Shown here one piece after another: positions 1 to 7,178 of a DNA stretch of 12,480 nucleotides. Position 1 is the first letter of the stretch, and each line of letters opens with the position of its first letter. The notes under the pieces were generated by a model, which searched no databases, had not been told where the DNA came from, and saw only the letters and a program-made list of their open reading frames with translations. The stretch covers positions 1 to 12,480 of the forward strand of contig DLOX01000108.1 of the NCBI GenBank assembly GCA_002478575.1. Direction: 5' to 3'. Source of the stretch: Sphingomonadales bacterium UBA7473. Lineage in GTDB: Bacteria; Pseudomonadota; Alphaproteobacteria; Sphingomonadales; Sphingomonadaceae. A program made the translations under genes and the position numbers.

Positions 1-2
1 CG

Positions 3-650
3 GCTTTGGCGGAGGAGTTTGCAAGCCCCTATATGGGCGCTCTTCGCCAATTTTTGGTGGCGGAGAAAGCGGCCCGCAAACAAATCTTCCCCGCTGGTAG
101 CCTATGGTTCAACGCGCTTGATTTGACCCCTTTGGACAAGGTGCGCGTCGTCATCTTGGGGCAAGACCCCTATCATGGTGATGGCCAAGCCCATGGCCTC
201 TGCTTCAGCGTGCCCAAAGGCGTTCGCCCGCCACCGAGCCTCGTCAATATCTTCAAGGAAATGGAGAGCGATCTGGGCGTTCCACCCGCCGGGCATGGGT
301 GCCTGGAAAGCTGGGCAGCGCAAGGCGTGCTCTTGCTCAATAGCGTTTTGACTGTCGAGCGCGCGCAGGCAGCTTCGCATCAAGGCAAAGGCTGGGAACG
401 CTTTACCGATGCGATCATCCGCAAAGTGAATGATCAAGCGCGACCGGTGATCTTCATATTGTGGGGCAGCTATGCCCAGAAGAAGGCGGCTTTCGTCGAC
501 ACATCGCGCCATCTGGTGCTAAAATCGGTCCATCCCTCACCCCTTTCGGCCTATAATGGTTTTTTCGGCAGCAAGCCCTTCTCTCAGGCCAATGCCTTCC
601 TTGAACGCCATGGCCAACCGCCTATCAATTGGAGACTTCCAACATCATGA
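3..650 (+). CDS. ung: Uracil-DNA glycosylase, family 1 (5' end cut by window edge)
   Basis: Removes uracil from DNA by cleaving the N-glycosidic bond, starting base excision repair in the cytoplasm. Counting from the TTG at position 6, the catalytic water-activating motif GQDPYHG is at residues 52-58 and the DNA-intercalating loop HPSPLSA is at 176-182; LLLNSVLTV and ESWAAQGV also match the family. By memory of the E. coli protein, the leucine at position 6 aligns with residue 11 (LAEE), so about ten N-terminal residues lie outside the window and the TTG is not the real start. The stop TGA (648-650) overlaps the ATG of the next gene, which suggests translational coupling. The protein appears intact and active apart from the window cut. 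Identification is very secure. Confidence 0.96.
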   Translation, partial: ALAEEFASPYMGALRQFLVAEKAARKQIFPAGSLWFNALDLTPLDKVRVVILGQDPYHGDGQAHGLCFSVPKGVRPPPSLVNIFKEMESDLGVPPAGHGCLESWAAQGVLLLNSVLTVERAQAASHQGKGWERFTDAIIRKVNDQARPVIFILWGSYAQKKAAFVDTSRHLVLKSVHPSPLSAYNGFFGSKPFSQANAFLERHGQPPINWRLPTS

Positions 651-1516
651 CGCATTGGAAAATTGGCATTATCGGTGGTTCTGGCCTGTACGAGATTGAT
701 GCGCTGGAAAATCCGCAATGGATCGAGGTATCTAGCCCTTGGGGTCAGCCATCGGATGCGCTCCTCACAGGAACAATCGCAGGCGTTGAATGCGTGTTTC
801 TGCCCCGCCACGGTCGCGGCCACAAGCTTGGGCCCAGCCAACTCAACTATCGCGCCAACATTGACGCGCTGAAGCGGGCGGGCGTGACTGATCTATTGTC
901 CATCTCAGCCGTTGGGTCTTTGCAAGAGCAATATCCTCCGGGCCATTTTGTGGCTGCCGATCAGTTCATCGATCGCACTTTTGCGCGGGAAAAGAGCTTT
1001 TTCGGTGAAGGGATTGTGGCTCATGTCTCGGTTGCAGATCCTGTTTGTCCAAGACTATCGGCGATGGCGGTCGCTGCTGCCCGCACGGCTGGCGCTGAAG
1101 TGACGGAAGGCGGATGCTATATCGCAATGGAAGGCCCGCAATTCTCAACCCGCGCCGAAAGCTTGCTCTATCGCAGCTGGGGTGCCGACATCATTGGCAT
1201 GACCGCCATGCCCGAAGCGAAGCTCGCACGAGAAGCTGAGTTGCCTTACGCAATCATTGGCATGGTCACCGATTATGACTGCTGGCGAGAAGAGGAAGAA
1301 GGTGTAGACGTCAGCGATGTTCTTGCCGTGATGCACGCCAATTCGGCCAAAGCAAAACTGTTGGTTGAGCATTTCGTTCAAGCCTTGCCCAAAGAACGAT
1401 CCCCCAGCCCCATCGACACTGTTCTTGATACCGCGATTATCACGCCGCAAAGCGAATGGAACCAAGAGTTACAGTTTAGAGCAGCCGCAGTCCTCAAAAG
1501 ACGAATGAAGGGCTGA
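647..1516 (+). CDS. mtnP: S-methyl-5'-thioadenosine phosphorylase
   Basis: Phosphorolysis of 5'-methylthioadenosine to adenine and 5-methylthioribose 1-phosphate, salvaging the by-product of polyamine (and possibly acyl-homoserine lactone) synthesis. The 289-residue product has the PNP/MTAP family 2 pattern: IIGGSGLYE (8-16), phosphate-site RHGRGH (54-59), SAVGSL (87-92), YIAMEGPQFSTRAES (158-172) and MVTDYDCW (206-213). The two aspartates in TDYD match those that recognise adenine in human MTAP, which favours MTA over inosine or guanosine as substrate. I chose ATG 647 because it overlaps the ung stop (ATGA) and is followed at once by the conserved strand. An in-frame TTG at 629 would add six unconserved residues. 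A GGAG at 631-634 is rather far away (12 bases), so coupling with ung translation may matter. No other methionine-salvage gene is in the window. Confidence 0.93.
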   Translation: MTHWKIGIIGGSGLYEIDALENPQWIEVSSPWGQPSDALLTGTIAGVECVFLPRHGRGHKLGPSQLNYRANIDALKRAGVTDLLSISAVGSLQEQYPPGHFVAADQFIDRTFAREKSFFGEGIVAHVSVADPVCPRLSAMAVAAARTAGAEVTEGGCYIAMEGPQFSTRAESLLYRSWGADIIGMTAMPEAKLAREAELPYAIIGMVTDYDCWREEEEGVDVSDVLAVMHANSAKAKLLVEHFVQALPKERSPSPIDTVLDTAIITPQSEWNQELQFRAAAVLKRRMKG

Positions 1517-1536
1517 TTTCTGGGCCAGATCGACCA

Positions 1537-1576
1537 TTTGGTTTACACCTAATTAACTTTGATTGCCTAAACCAAA
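1537..1576. repeat. Perfect 9-base inverted repeat upstream of the c-di-GMP gene
   Basis: TTTGGTTTA at 1537-1545 is the exact reverse complement of TAAACCAAA at 1568-1576, with a 22-base AT-rich spacer. The arm centres are 31 bases apart, close to three helical turns. It lies after mtnP and about 30 bases before the GGDEF-EAL-PilZ start. It could be a two-site operator or an RNA hairpin in the leader. It has no T-run, so it is a poor intrinsic terminator. The repeat is seen directly; its function is inferred. Confidence 0.5.
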
Positions 1577-1583
1577 CCTCTGA

Positions 1584-1607
1584 CCTCCCCATTGGAGGCC
1601 ATGGGGA
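1584..1607 (+). promoter_or_regulatory. Ribosome binding site within two mutually exclusive hairpins
   Basis: GGAGG at 1594-1598 sits 8 bases before ATG 1607 and is the evident Shine-Dalgarno sequence. It can pair with CCTCC at 1584-1588 around a 5-base loop, which would hide it. Alternatively TCCCCAT (1586-1592) can pair with ATGGGGA (1601-1607), leaving GGAGG in the open 8-base loop. The two helices share bases 1586-1588 and cannot form together. This resembles an on/off translation switch, but both stems are short and no ligand-binding domain is recognised. Confidence 0.4.
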
Positions 1608-4306
1608 TGGGTGTATTCATGCCAACGCGACTGCGCAATCGAGTCAATGAAGAAAGGGAAGCCAACACCGAGCAGGTGGGCCTTCGCGAAATTCTTGGCC
1701 TGCCCAGCGGCTCTTCCGAAGCAAAAACCGAAACCAGCCACCTGATCAGCCTGACCTTACTTGGTATGCGCTGGATGGCGGCAGGCAACATTCTGTGTGG
1801 GTTGGTTATCGCTGCAACAATCTACCTTTCCAGCGCGCCCTTTTTGTCCACACCCTTTGCAGCCCCTTTAATTTCTCTGGCTTCCGTCCTCATTCTCTGT
1901 GATGTTTTTGCCTTCGTTCCGAGCTTTGAAGCGCGGCTTATGCGGCTGAAGCCGGGGATTGCGATTTCCCTTGTTTGTTTGCTCAACGCAGTGACGGCTG
2001 GCTGTTGGGCTATCCTCTTGGAAGAATCCCTTGGGGCGCCTTGGCCGCTGGCTGTTGTGGCCGCGTCGGCTTTGGGTCTTGGGAAACTGGCTACAATGGC
2101 GATGCCGATTGTATTTGGCGTCCGCGTACTCGTTGCAATCGCTGTCTACCTCCTAGCTGGAAAAGCGCTGGTTCCAGCAGCTGCAATGATCATAACAGTC
2201 GCCCTGTCGATCGCTTTGGTGATGTCCATTTCGGCCAGGCGCTGGGCCTTCTTGTTGGAAAAAAACCATTCGGACGCCAATGCCCGCGTCGCCGGCGATC
2301 TAATCAACGCTTTCGAGCAAAGTGGCCGTGGCTGGTTCTGGGGGACCGATGCTGAAGGCCATCTCATCTACGTCTCGCCGAAACTTGCCAAGCAATTGGG
2401 GGCGACCCCGGAGCAATTGGACGGCGCTTCTTTCGCATCGCTCTTTGTCACTGATCGGTCAGCAAGCTTTGCGGATGGTCAGATTGAACGCACCATCGGC
2501 TTCACGCTGACCGCCGGGCTAGAATTTCACGATCTGGTCGTGCGGCCTGCAGGAGCGGACGAGCGGTGGTGGTCACTTTCCGGCACCCCCAATCTCGATG
2601 AAAAAGGCCGCTGCATTGGCTTCTTGGGCAGCGGAACTGACTTGACCGCGCAGCGTTTGTCAGAAGCCAATGCCACGAAATTGGCGCTATACGATTCACT
2701 CACAGGCCTGCCCAACCGGGTTCTGATGCGTCAATCGCTTGATGAGTTGCTCAGCGATACTCGCCGACAGCGAAATTGCGGATTGTTTCTGCTGGACCTT
2801 GATCGCTTCAAGAATGTCAACGACACGCTTGGCCATCCGGTAGGCGATGCATTGCTTCAAATCGTGGCGCAACGGCTCGCTCGCGTTGTTGGATCACGCG
2901 GGCAGGTCGGTCGCTTGGGCGGTGACGAATTTAAGGTGGTCATTGCGAATGCAAAAGACCGTGCCGACTTGGCCGAGCTGGCCGATCTCATCATCTCCCG
3001 CCTCTCGCTGCCTTATGTCATTGGGGACAGCACCGTTCAGATTGGCGCGACAATTGGCATTTCCGTGGCGCCAACTGACGGCGTCGACCCCGACGAACTG
3101 ACGCGCAATGCTGATCTCGCGCTTTATGCCGCCAAGGCGGCAGGTAAAGGCGTCCACCGTTTCTACCAGCCGGAAATGCATGCTGAAGCTGATTATCGTC
3201 GCGCGCTTGAGAATGATCTGCGCGAACTCGCGCTCGAAAAAGAGCTGAGCGTTGTTTATCAGCCTGTGGTTGACGCCAGGACCGAGGAAGTCACAGGTTT
3301 TGAGGCTTTAGTGCGGTGGCAACATCCAACCAAGGGCTTCATTTCGCCTTCGATCTTCATCCCCATTGCTGAAGAAATTGGCTTGATTGGCCGCATCGGC
3401 GATTGGGTGATCCGCACAGCCTGCGAACAAGCGATAAGATGGCCGGAGCATTTGCGGATTGCAGTCAATCTGTCTCCCCTGCAATTTGCTTCGGCAAGCT
3501 TGCCTTCAACCTTGATGAGGGCACTCGCGGAGACGGGTCTTGATCCTTCGCGGTTGGAACTTGAAGTCACCGAAGGCGTTTTGCTCGATGATGATGCCAC
3601 CACGCAGCGCATGTTCACAACCATCACTGGCATGGGCATCAGGATCGTGCTTGATGACTTCGGTACCGGCTATGCCTCGCTCGGCTATTTGAAGCAGTTG
3701 CCCTTTAGCAAAATTAAGATCGACCAAAGCTTCGTCCGCGGGGCCGTTGCCGAGGAGGGGCGCAACAGCGCGATCATTGTTGCAATCGTTGGCTTGGCTG
3801 AAAAGCTGGGCATGGAAACGGTCGCTGAAGGTGCAGAAACGCTGGGCGAGATTGAACTCATCCGGTCGCTTGGTTGCTCGCAAATTCAAGGCTATATCTT
3901 CGGCGAACCTTTGGCAGCTAGTGAAGCGCTGGTTCGCGCCAATAAAGCGCAGAGTCCCGACGAGTTGATCGCAAAGCTGCAGTCCACCCGCGAGCCCCGC
4001 ACATCCATCTTGCGCTTTGCGACGATGAATTCCGGCGGCCATGTTCATGCCGTGCGTATCCGCAATATTTCAACCAATGGCGCCCTGATTGAGGCCCATG
4101 CGGAGGCCGCGCTTGGACCGCGGGTCGAGCTCACCTGCGGCAGCAACTATTTGCTTCGAGGCGAAGTGCGGTGGCGCAAAGAAAATCGGATTGGTGTTCG
4201 CTTTGATGAAGCCATTGATGTGAATGATTTCGTCCAAGCTACTGCTTCTAAGGTCGCTCGCAATCGTGGGGATGGCGAAGGCCTTGGTGAAGCGAACGCC
4301 GCTTGA
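1607..4306 (+). CDS. Membrane PAS-GGDEF-EAL-PilZ c-di-GMP protein
   Basis: A putative bifunctional diguanylate cyclase/phosphodiesterase of 899 residues that makes and/or hydrolyses c-di-GMP at the inner membrane. In order: a short cytoplasmic N-terminus, about six hydrophobic segments (residues 50-208), a PAS-like domain (230-350), GGDEF (360-520), EAL (545-780), and a C-terminal PilZ-like domain (795-875). GGDEF is intact at 438-442, but the product-inhibition RxxD site is absent (GSRG instead). The EAL catalytic set looks complete: EAL 566-568, NLSP with Asn621, DDFGTGYASL from 683, KID with Lys704, VAEGAET with Glu741, and QGYIFGEP from 761. The PilZ part has NISTNG (820-825, NxSxxG), but the arginine motif is R-x4-R rather than RxxxR. 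ATG 1607 was chosen because GGAGG lies 8 bases upstream; ATG 1601 is too close, and ATG 1619 is possible. I judge the phosphodiesterase the more certain activity. The sensed signal is unknown. Confidence 0.9.
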   Translation: MGVFMPTRLRNRVNEEREANTEQVGLREILGLPSGSSEAKTETSHLISLTLLGMRWMAAGNILCGLVIAATIYLSSAPFLSTPFAAPLISLASVLILCDVFAFVPSFEARLMRLKPGIAISLVCLLNAVTAGCWAILLEESLGAPWPLAVVAASALGLGKLATMAMPIVFGVRVLVAIAVYLLAGKALVPAAAMIITVALSIALVMSISARRWAFLLEKNHSDANARVAGDLINAFEQSGRGWFWGTDAEGHLIYVSPKLAKQLGATPEQLDGASFASLFVTDRSASFADGQIERTIGFTLTAGLEFHDLVVRPAGADERWWSLSGTPNLDEKGRCIGFLGSGTDLTAQRLSEANATKLALYDSLTGLPNRVLMRQSLDELLSDTRRQRNCGLFLLDLDRFKNVNDTLGHPVGDALLQIVAQRLARVVGSRGQVGRLGGDEFKVVIANAKDRADLAELADLIISRLSLPYVIGDSTVQIGATIGISVAPTDGVDPDELTRNADLALYAAKAAGKGVHRFYQPEMHAEADYRRALENDLRELALEKELSVVYQPVVDARTEEVTGFEALVRWQHPTKGFISPSIFIPIAEEIGLIGRIGDWVIRTACEQAIRWPEHLRIAVNLSPLQFASASLPSTLMRALAETGLDPSRLELEVTEGVLLDDDATTQRMFTTITGMGIRIVLDDFGTGYASLGYLKQLPFSKIKIDQSFVRGAVAEEGRNSAIIVAIVGLAEKLGMETVAEGAETLGEIELIRSLGCSQIQGYIFGEPLAASEALVRANKAQSPDELIAKLQSTREPRTSILRFATMNSGGHVHAVRIRNISTNGALIEAHAEAALGPRVELTCGSNYLLRGEVRWRKENRIGVRFDEAIDVNDFVQATASKVARNRGDGEGLGEANAA

Positions 4307-4359
4307 CTCGACCAGTCGCGCACCCTCTTGCATCTCTAGCCCCCCTTCCCTAACAGAAC

Positions 4360-4391
4360 GCCGCTTGCTGGCCCCTTGGGCAGTGGCTTTT
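4360..4391 (+). terminator. Candidate intrinsic terminator between the c-di-GMP gene and lysC
   Basis: GCCGCT (4360-4365) can pair with AGTGGC (4382-4387, one G-U pair). Inside it GCCC (4371-4374) pairs with GGGC (4378-4381) around a CTT loop, leaving TGCTG bulged. The stem is followed directly by TTTT. It lies 53 bases after the c-di-GMP gene stop and 23 bases before lysC. It could end the upstream transcript or act as a lysC leader attenuator. The bulge and short T-run keep confidence moderate. Confidence 0.35.
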
Positions 4392-4414
4392 CATTGCCTT
4401 GATTGAGGGGGACT

Positions 4415-5674
4415 ATGGCCCGGATTGTGATGAAATTCGGCGGCACGTCGATGGCCGGGACGGAGCGGATTCGCGTCGTTGCCGCACGCGTGAAGCGCGA
4501 AGTGGATGCCGGGCATGAAGTAGCCGTCGTGGTCTCCGCCATGGCTGGAGATACGGACCGGCTCGTCAATTTCTGTCGTGAAGCGGCCCCTTTGCATGAC
4601 CCGAAAGAATATGATGTGGTTGTGGCCGCTGGGGAACAAATCACCTCGGGGCTTCTGGCGATTACGCTCCAAGCCATGGGCGTCCGCGCCCGTAGCTGGC
4701 TTGGCTGGCAACTCCCAATTCGGACAAGCGATGCGCACAGCAGCGCCCGGATCGAGGACATCGATACAAGCGGGTTGATTGCCGCTATGTCATCGGGCGA
4801 AGTGGCCGTGATTCCGGGCTTTCAGGGCATGACGGCCGATGACCGTGTCACAACGCTTGGCCGGGGCGGATCGGACACTTCGGCAGTCGCAGTAGCCGCT
4901 GCCGTGAAGGCTGATCGCTGCGACATTTATACCGATGTCGACGGCGTCTACACAACTGACCCGAGGATCGTGCCGCGCGCGCGTAAGCTTGCCAAAGTCA
5001 CCTATGAAGAAATGCTCGAGCTGGCGAGCGTTGGCGCAAAGGTGCTGCAAACCCGCTCAGTTGGCTTGGCCATGAAGGAAAATGTGCGCATTCAAGTCCT
5101 GTCGTCATTTGACGACAGAGATAGTGCGGACTTGCCCGGCACGATGATTGTCGGCGATGATGAATTGGGAGTTGAAGATATGGAACGGCAATTAATCACG
5201 GGGATTGCCCATGACAAGAATGAAGCGAAAGTGACGCTGACCCGCGTGCCTGACAAACCCGGTGCCGTGGCTTCGATCTTCTCGCCGCTCGCTGAGGCTA
5301 GCATCAATGTTGATATGATCATCCAAAATATCTCGCACGGCACAGGCTCCACCGACGTGACCTTCACGGTGCCCGGCGCTGAGCTCGCTCGATCCTTGGA
5401 TTTGCTTGGCAAGGCGAAAGAAGCGATTGGTTATGAAAGCCTAGTGCATGACACTAAGGTCGCCAAGATCTCGGTCGTCGGCGTGGGCATGCGCAGCCAT
5501 GCAGGCGTTGCCTCGACCATGTTCAGCGCATTGGCCCAACGCGGCATCAACATCCAAGCCATCACCACGTCAGAGATTAAAGTCTCTGTCTTGATCGATG
5601 AGGATGAGACGGAACTGGCCGTGCGCGTTTTGCATACGGCCTATGGCTTGGATGCAGAAGTAGAAGCCGCATGA
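4415..5674 (+). CDS. lysC: Aspartate kinase, monofunctional, with two ACT domains
   Basis: Phosphorylates L-aspartate with ATP to 4-phospho-L-aspartate, the committed step toward lysine, threonine, methionine and diaminopimelate. The product of 419 residues is the usual length. The kinase domain opens with KFGGTS (7-12), followed by SAMAGDTD, GRGGSDTSA (149-157) and DVDGVYTTDPR (174-184). Two ACT regulatory domains follow (about 265-340 and 345-419), where lysine and/or threonine normally bind. ATG 4415 is preceded by a strong GAGGGGG run at 4405-4411; an in-frame TTG at 4403 lies just ahead of that purine run and is unlikely. The stop overlaps the ATG of the next gene (ATGA), so the downstream flavoprotein gene is probably translated from the same message. 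Met256 may be a second start producing a separate regulatory subunit. Confidence 0.96.
   Translation: MARIVMKFGGTSMAGTERIRVVAARVKREVDAGHEVAVVVSAMAGDTDRLVNFCREAAPLHDPKEYDVVVAAGEQITSGLLAITLQAMGVRARSWLGWQLPIRTSDAHSSARIEDIDTSGLIAAMSSGEVAVIPGFQGMTADDRVTTLGRGGSDTSAVAVAAAVKADRCDIYTDVDGVYTTDPRIVPRARKLAKVTYEEMLELASVGAKVLQTRSVGLAMKENVRIQVLSSFDDRDSADLPGTMIVGDDELGVEDMERQLITGIAHDKNEAKVTLTRVPDKPGAVASIFSPLAEASINVDMIIQNISHGTGSTDVTFTVPGAELARSLDLLGKAKEAIGYESLVHDTKVAKISVVGVGMRSHAGVASTMFSALAQRGINIQAITTSEIKVSVLIDEDETELAVRVLHTAYGLDAEVEAA
5167..5182 (+). promoter_or_regulatory. Possible internal ribosome binding site and start in lysC (beta subunit)
   Basis: GGGAG at 5167-5171 lies 8 bases before an in-frame ATG at 5180 (Met256). 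Translation from here would give a 164-residue protein starting MERQLITGIAHDKNEAK and holding just the two ACT domains. By memory, this matches the position where the beta subunit of Corynebacterium glutamicum aspartokinase begins (MEEAVLTGVATDKSEAK). The site is visible in the sequence; its use here is inferred. Confidence 0.4.
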
Positions 5675-6666
5675 GCAGCCTCCAAGCCTTGATGGCACGG
5701 GGCAACGCCTTCTTCGGCTCGGACGTTGCCATCATGGCCGGCGCAATGAGCTGGATTTCGGAGCGGCATTTGGTCTCGGCCATGTCAAACGCAGGCGGCT
5801 TTGGTGTGATCGCGGGGGGCGCGATGCCGCCTGCCATTCTGGATGCTGAAATCAAGGCGACTCAAGCGATGGCAACACGCCCCTTTGGCGTTAACCTGAT
5901 CACCATGCATCCACAGCTTTTTGAGCTGATCCAGGTCTGCGCCGCCAACAATGTGACGCATGTCGTGCTGGCGGGTGGCTTGCCCCCTGCAGGCGCATTG
6001 GAGGCGATCAAAGCCTTTGGTGCCAAAGTGATTTGCTTTGCTCCCGCGCTTGCACTTGCCAAGAAGCTGATCCGTTCAGGCGTGGATGCACTTGTCATCG
6101 AAGGCATGGAAGCTGGTGGCCATATTGGACCTGTCTCAACATCCGTCCTCGCTCAAGAGATCCTGCCTGAAGTCGCGGATCAACTCCCTGTCTTTGTCGC
6201 AGGCGGCATTGGACGGGGCGAGATGATTGCCTCCTACCTGAAGCAAGGTGCCGCTGGCGTGCAGATTGGCACCCGGCTTGTCTGCGCGACTGAGTGCATT
6301 GCCCATCCAGCATTCAAGAAGGCATTCATTCGTGGGTCAGCACGCGATGCTGTGGCAAGTGTCCAAATCGATCCCCGTCTGCCCGTCATTCCCGTCCGCG
6401 CCTTGAAAAATGCCGGAACTGAGGAATTTACGAGGAAGCAAGTCGAAGTCGCAGCTATGTTGGATCGCGGCGAAGTCGATATGATGGCGGCACAACTTGA
6501 AATTGAACATTTTTGGGCCGGGGCTTTGCGTCGCGCAGTCATCGATGGTGATGTCGAAAACGGATCATTAATGGCCGGACAGTCGGTTGGGATGGTGAAA
6601 GCCGAAGAGCCACTGGCTGAAATCCTTGCGACTTTGGTCCGTGAGGCAGAGGCGGCCCTCGCTTGA
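5671..6666 (+). CDS. Nitronate monooxygenase / FabK-like FMN flavoprotein
   Basis: A 331-residue TIM-barrel flavoprotein of the 2-nitropropane dioxygenase family, expected to bind FMN in the cytoplasm. Family members oxidise alkyl nitronates or, in the FabK branch, reduce enoyl-ACP. Visible motifs are an N-terminal AIMAGAMSWIS strand, SNAGGFGVIAGG (39-50), the conserved EGMEAGGHIG (144-153, His151), GGIGRG (178-183) and QIGTRL (198-203) for the FMN phosphate. The EGMEAGGHIG motif is shared by the nitronate monooxygenase and FabK groups, so the substrate cannot be settled from sequence alone. Its ATG overlaps the lysC stop, and its own stop overlaps the GNAT start. It has no obvious Shine-Dalgarno sequence, so translation is probably coupled to lysC. 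Why it sits with aspartate kinase is unknown. Confidence 0.88.
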   Translation: MSSLQALMARGNAFFGSDVAIMAGAMSWISERHLVSAMSNAGGFGVIAGGAMPPAILDAEIKATQAMATRPFGVNLITMHPQLFELIQVCAANNVTHVVLAGGLPPAGALEAIKAFGAKVICFAPALALAKKLIRSGVDALVIEGMEAGGHIGPVSTSVLAQEILPEVADQLPVFVAGGIGRGEMIASYLKQGAAGVQIGTRLVCATECIAHPAFKKAFIRGSARDAVASVQIDPRLPVIPVRALKNAGTEEFTRKQVEVAAMLDRGEVDMMAAQLEIEHFWAGALRRAVIDGDVENGSLMAGQSVGMVKAEEPLAEILATLVREAEAALA

Positions 6667-7178
6667 TCATCCGTCCGGTCAGGCTGGAGGATGCAGAGGC
6701 AATTGCCACCATTTACGCCTGGCATGTGCTGAACGGAACAGCGACTTTTGAGATTGTGCCGCCGATGGCCGCTGAAATGGCTGATCGAATTTCGGTGATT
6801 TCGGCCAAGAAATCCGTATACCTAGTAGCGGAAGAGGAAGGCCACATCCTTGGCTATGCCTATGCGACGCCTTTTCGTGATCGCCCTGCCTATCAGTTCA
6901 CCTGTGAAGATAGCATCTATCTTGATCATGAGGCGCGGGGACGTGGACTGGGGTCGATCCTGCTCGCTGCCCTCATCAAAGAGGCAGAAGCGGTCGGCTT
7001 TCGCCAGATGATCGGCGTTGTAGGCGGCGGTGAGCCAGCTTCAATTGCGCTGCACGCCAAACATGGCTTTGAACATCGCGGCACCATGCAATCAGTTGGC
7101 CGCAAATTCGGGCGCTGGTTGGATACAGTCTATATGCAGCGCGTTTTGGGGCCGGGCGATCAGGAACCGCTTCCCTGA
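6663..7178 (+). CDS. GNAT N-acetyltransferase, phosphinothricin acetyltransferase-like
   Basis: Transfers an acetyl group from acetyl-CoA to a small amine. The 171-residue product resembles the Pat/Bar/MnaT branch, some of whose members acetylate phosphinothricin, methionine sulfoximine or related amino acids; the actual substrate is unknown. Visible: IRPVRLEDAEAIATIY at the start, TFEIVPP, EDSIYLDHEARGRGLGS with the acetyl-CoA loop RGRGLGS at 92-98, and HAKHGFEHRG (131-140). The start is TTG 6663, overlapping the upstream TGA (TTGA). There is an in-frame stop at 6642 with no ATG or GTG between, and the next Met (residue 35) would remove the conserved first strand. An AGAGG at 6648-6652 could serve as ribosome binding site. 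The last codons and stop run into an intergenic repeat. Confidence 0.88.
   Translation: MIIRPVRLEDAEAIATIYAWHVLNGTATFEIVPPMAAEMADRISVISAKKSVYLVAEEEGHILGYAYATPFRDRPAYQFTCEDSIYLDHEARGRGLGSILLAALIKEAEAVGFRQMIGVVGGGEPASIALHAKHGFEHRGTMQSVGRKFGRWLDTVYMQRVLGPGDQEPLP

Noticed and set aside
6..8. TTG as the real start of uracil-DNA glycosylase
   Set aside because: Alignment by eye with the E. coli enzyme leaves about ten residues missing, and the frame stays open to the window edge.
1543..1556. Possible CtrA-type site in TTTACACCTAATTAA upstream of the c-di-GMP gene
   Set aside because: Half-site spacing is six rather than seven bases and one half is TTAC.
1592..1601. TTG 1592 or ATG 1601 as start of the c-di-GMP gene
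   Set aside because: TTG 1592 overlaps the GGAGG ribosome site itself and ATG 1601 is only two bases from it; ATG 1607 has proper spacing.
3506..4048. 180-codon open frame on the minus strand
   Set aside because: It lies wholly inside the EAL/PilZ coding region, shows no recognisable domain, and the plus-strand protein is clearly real.
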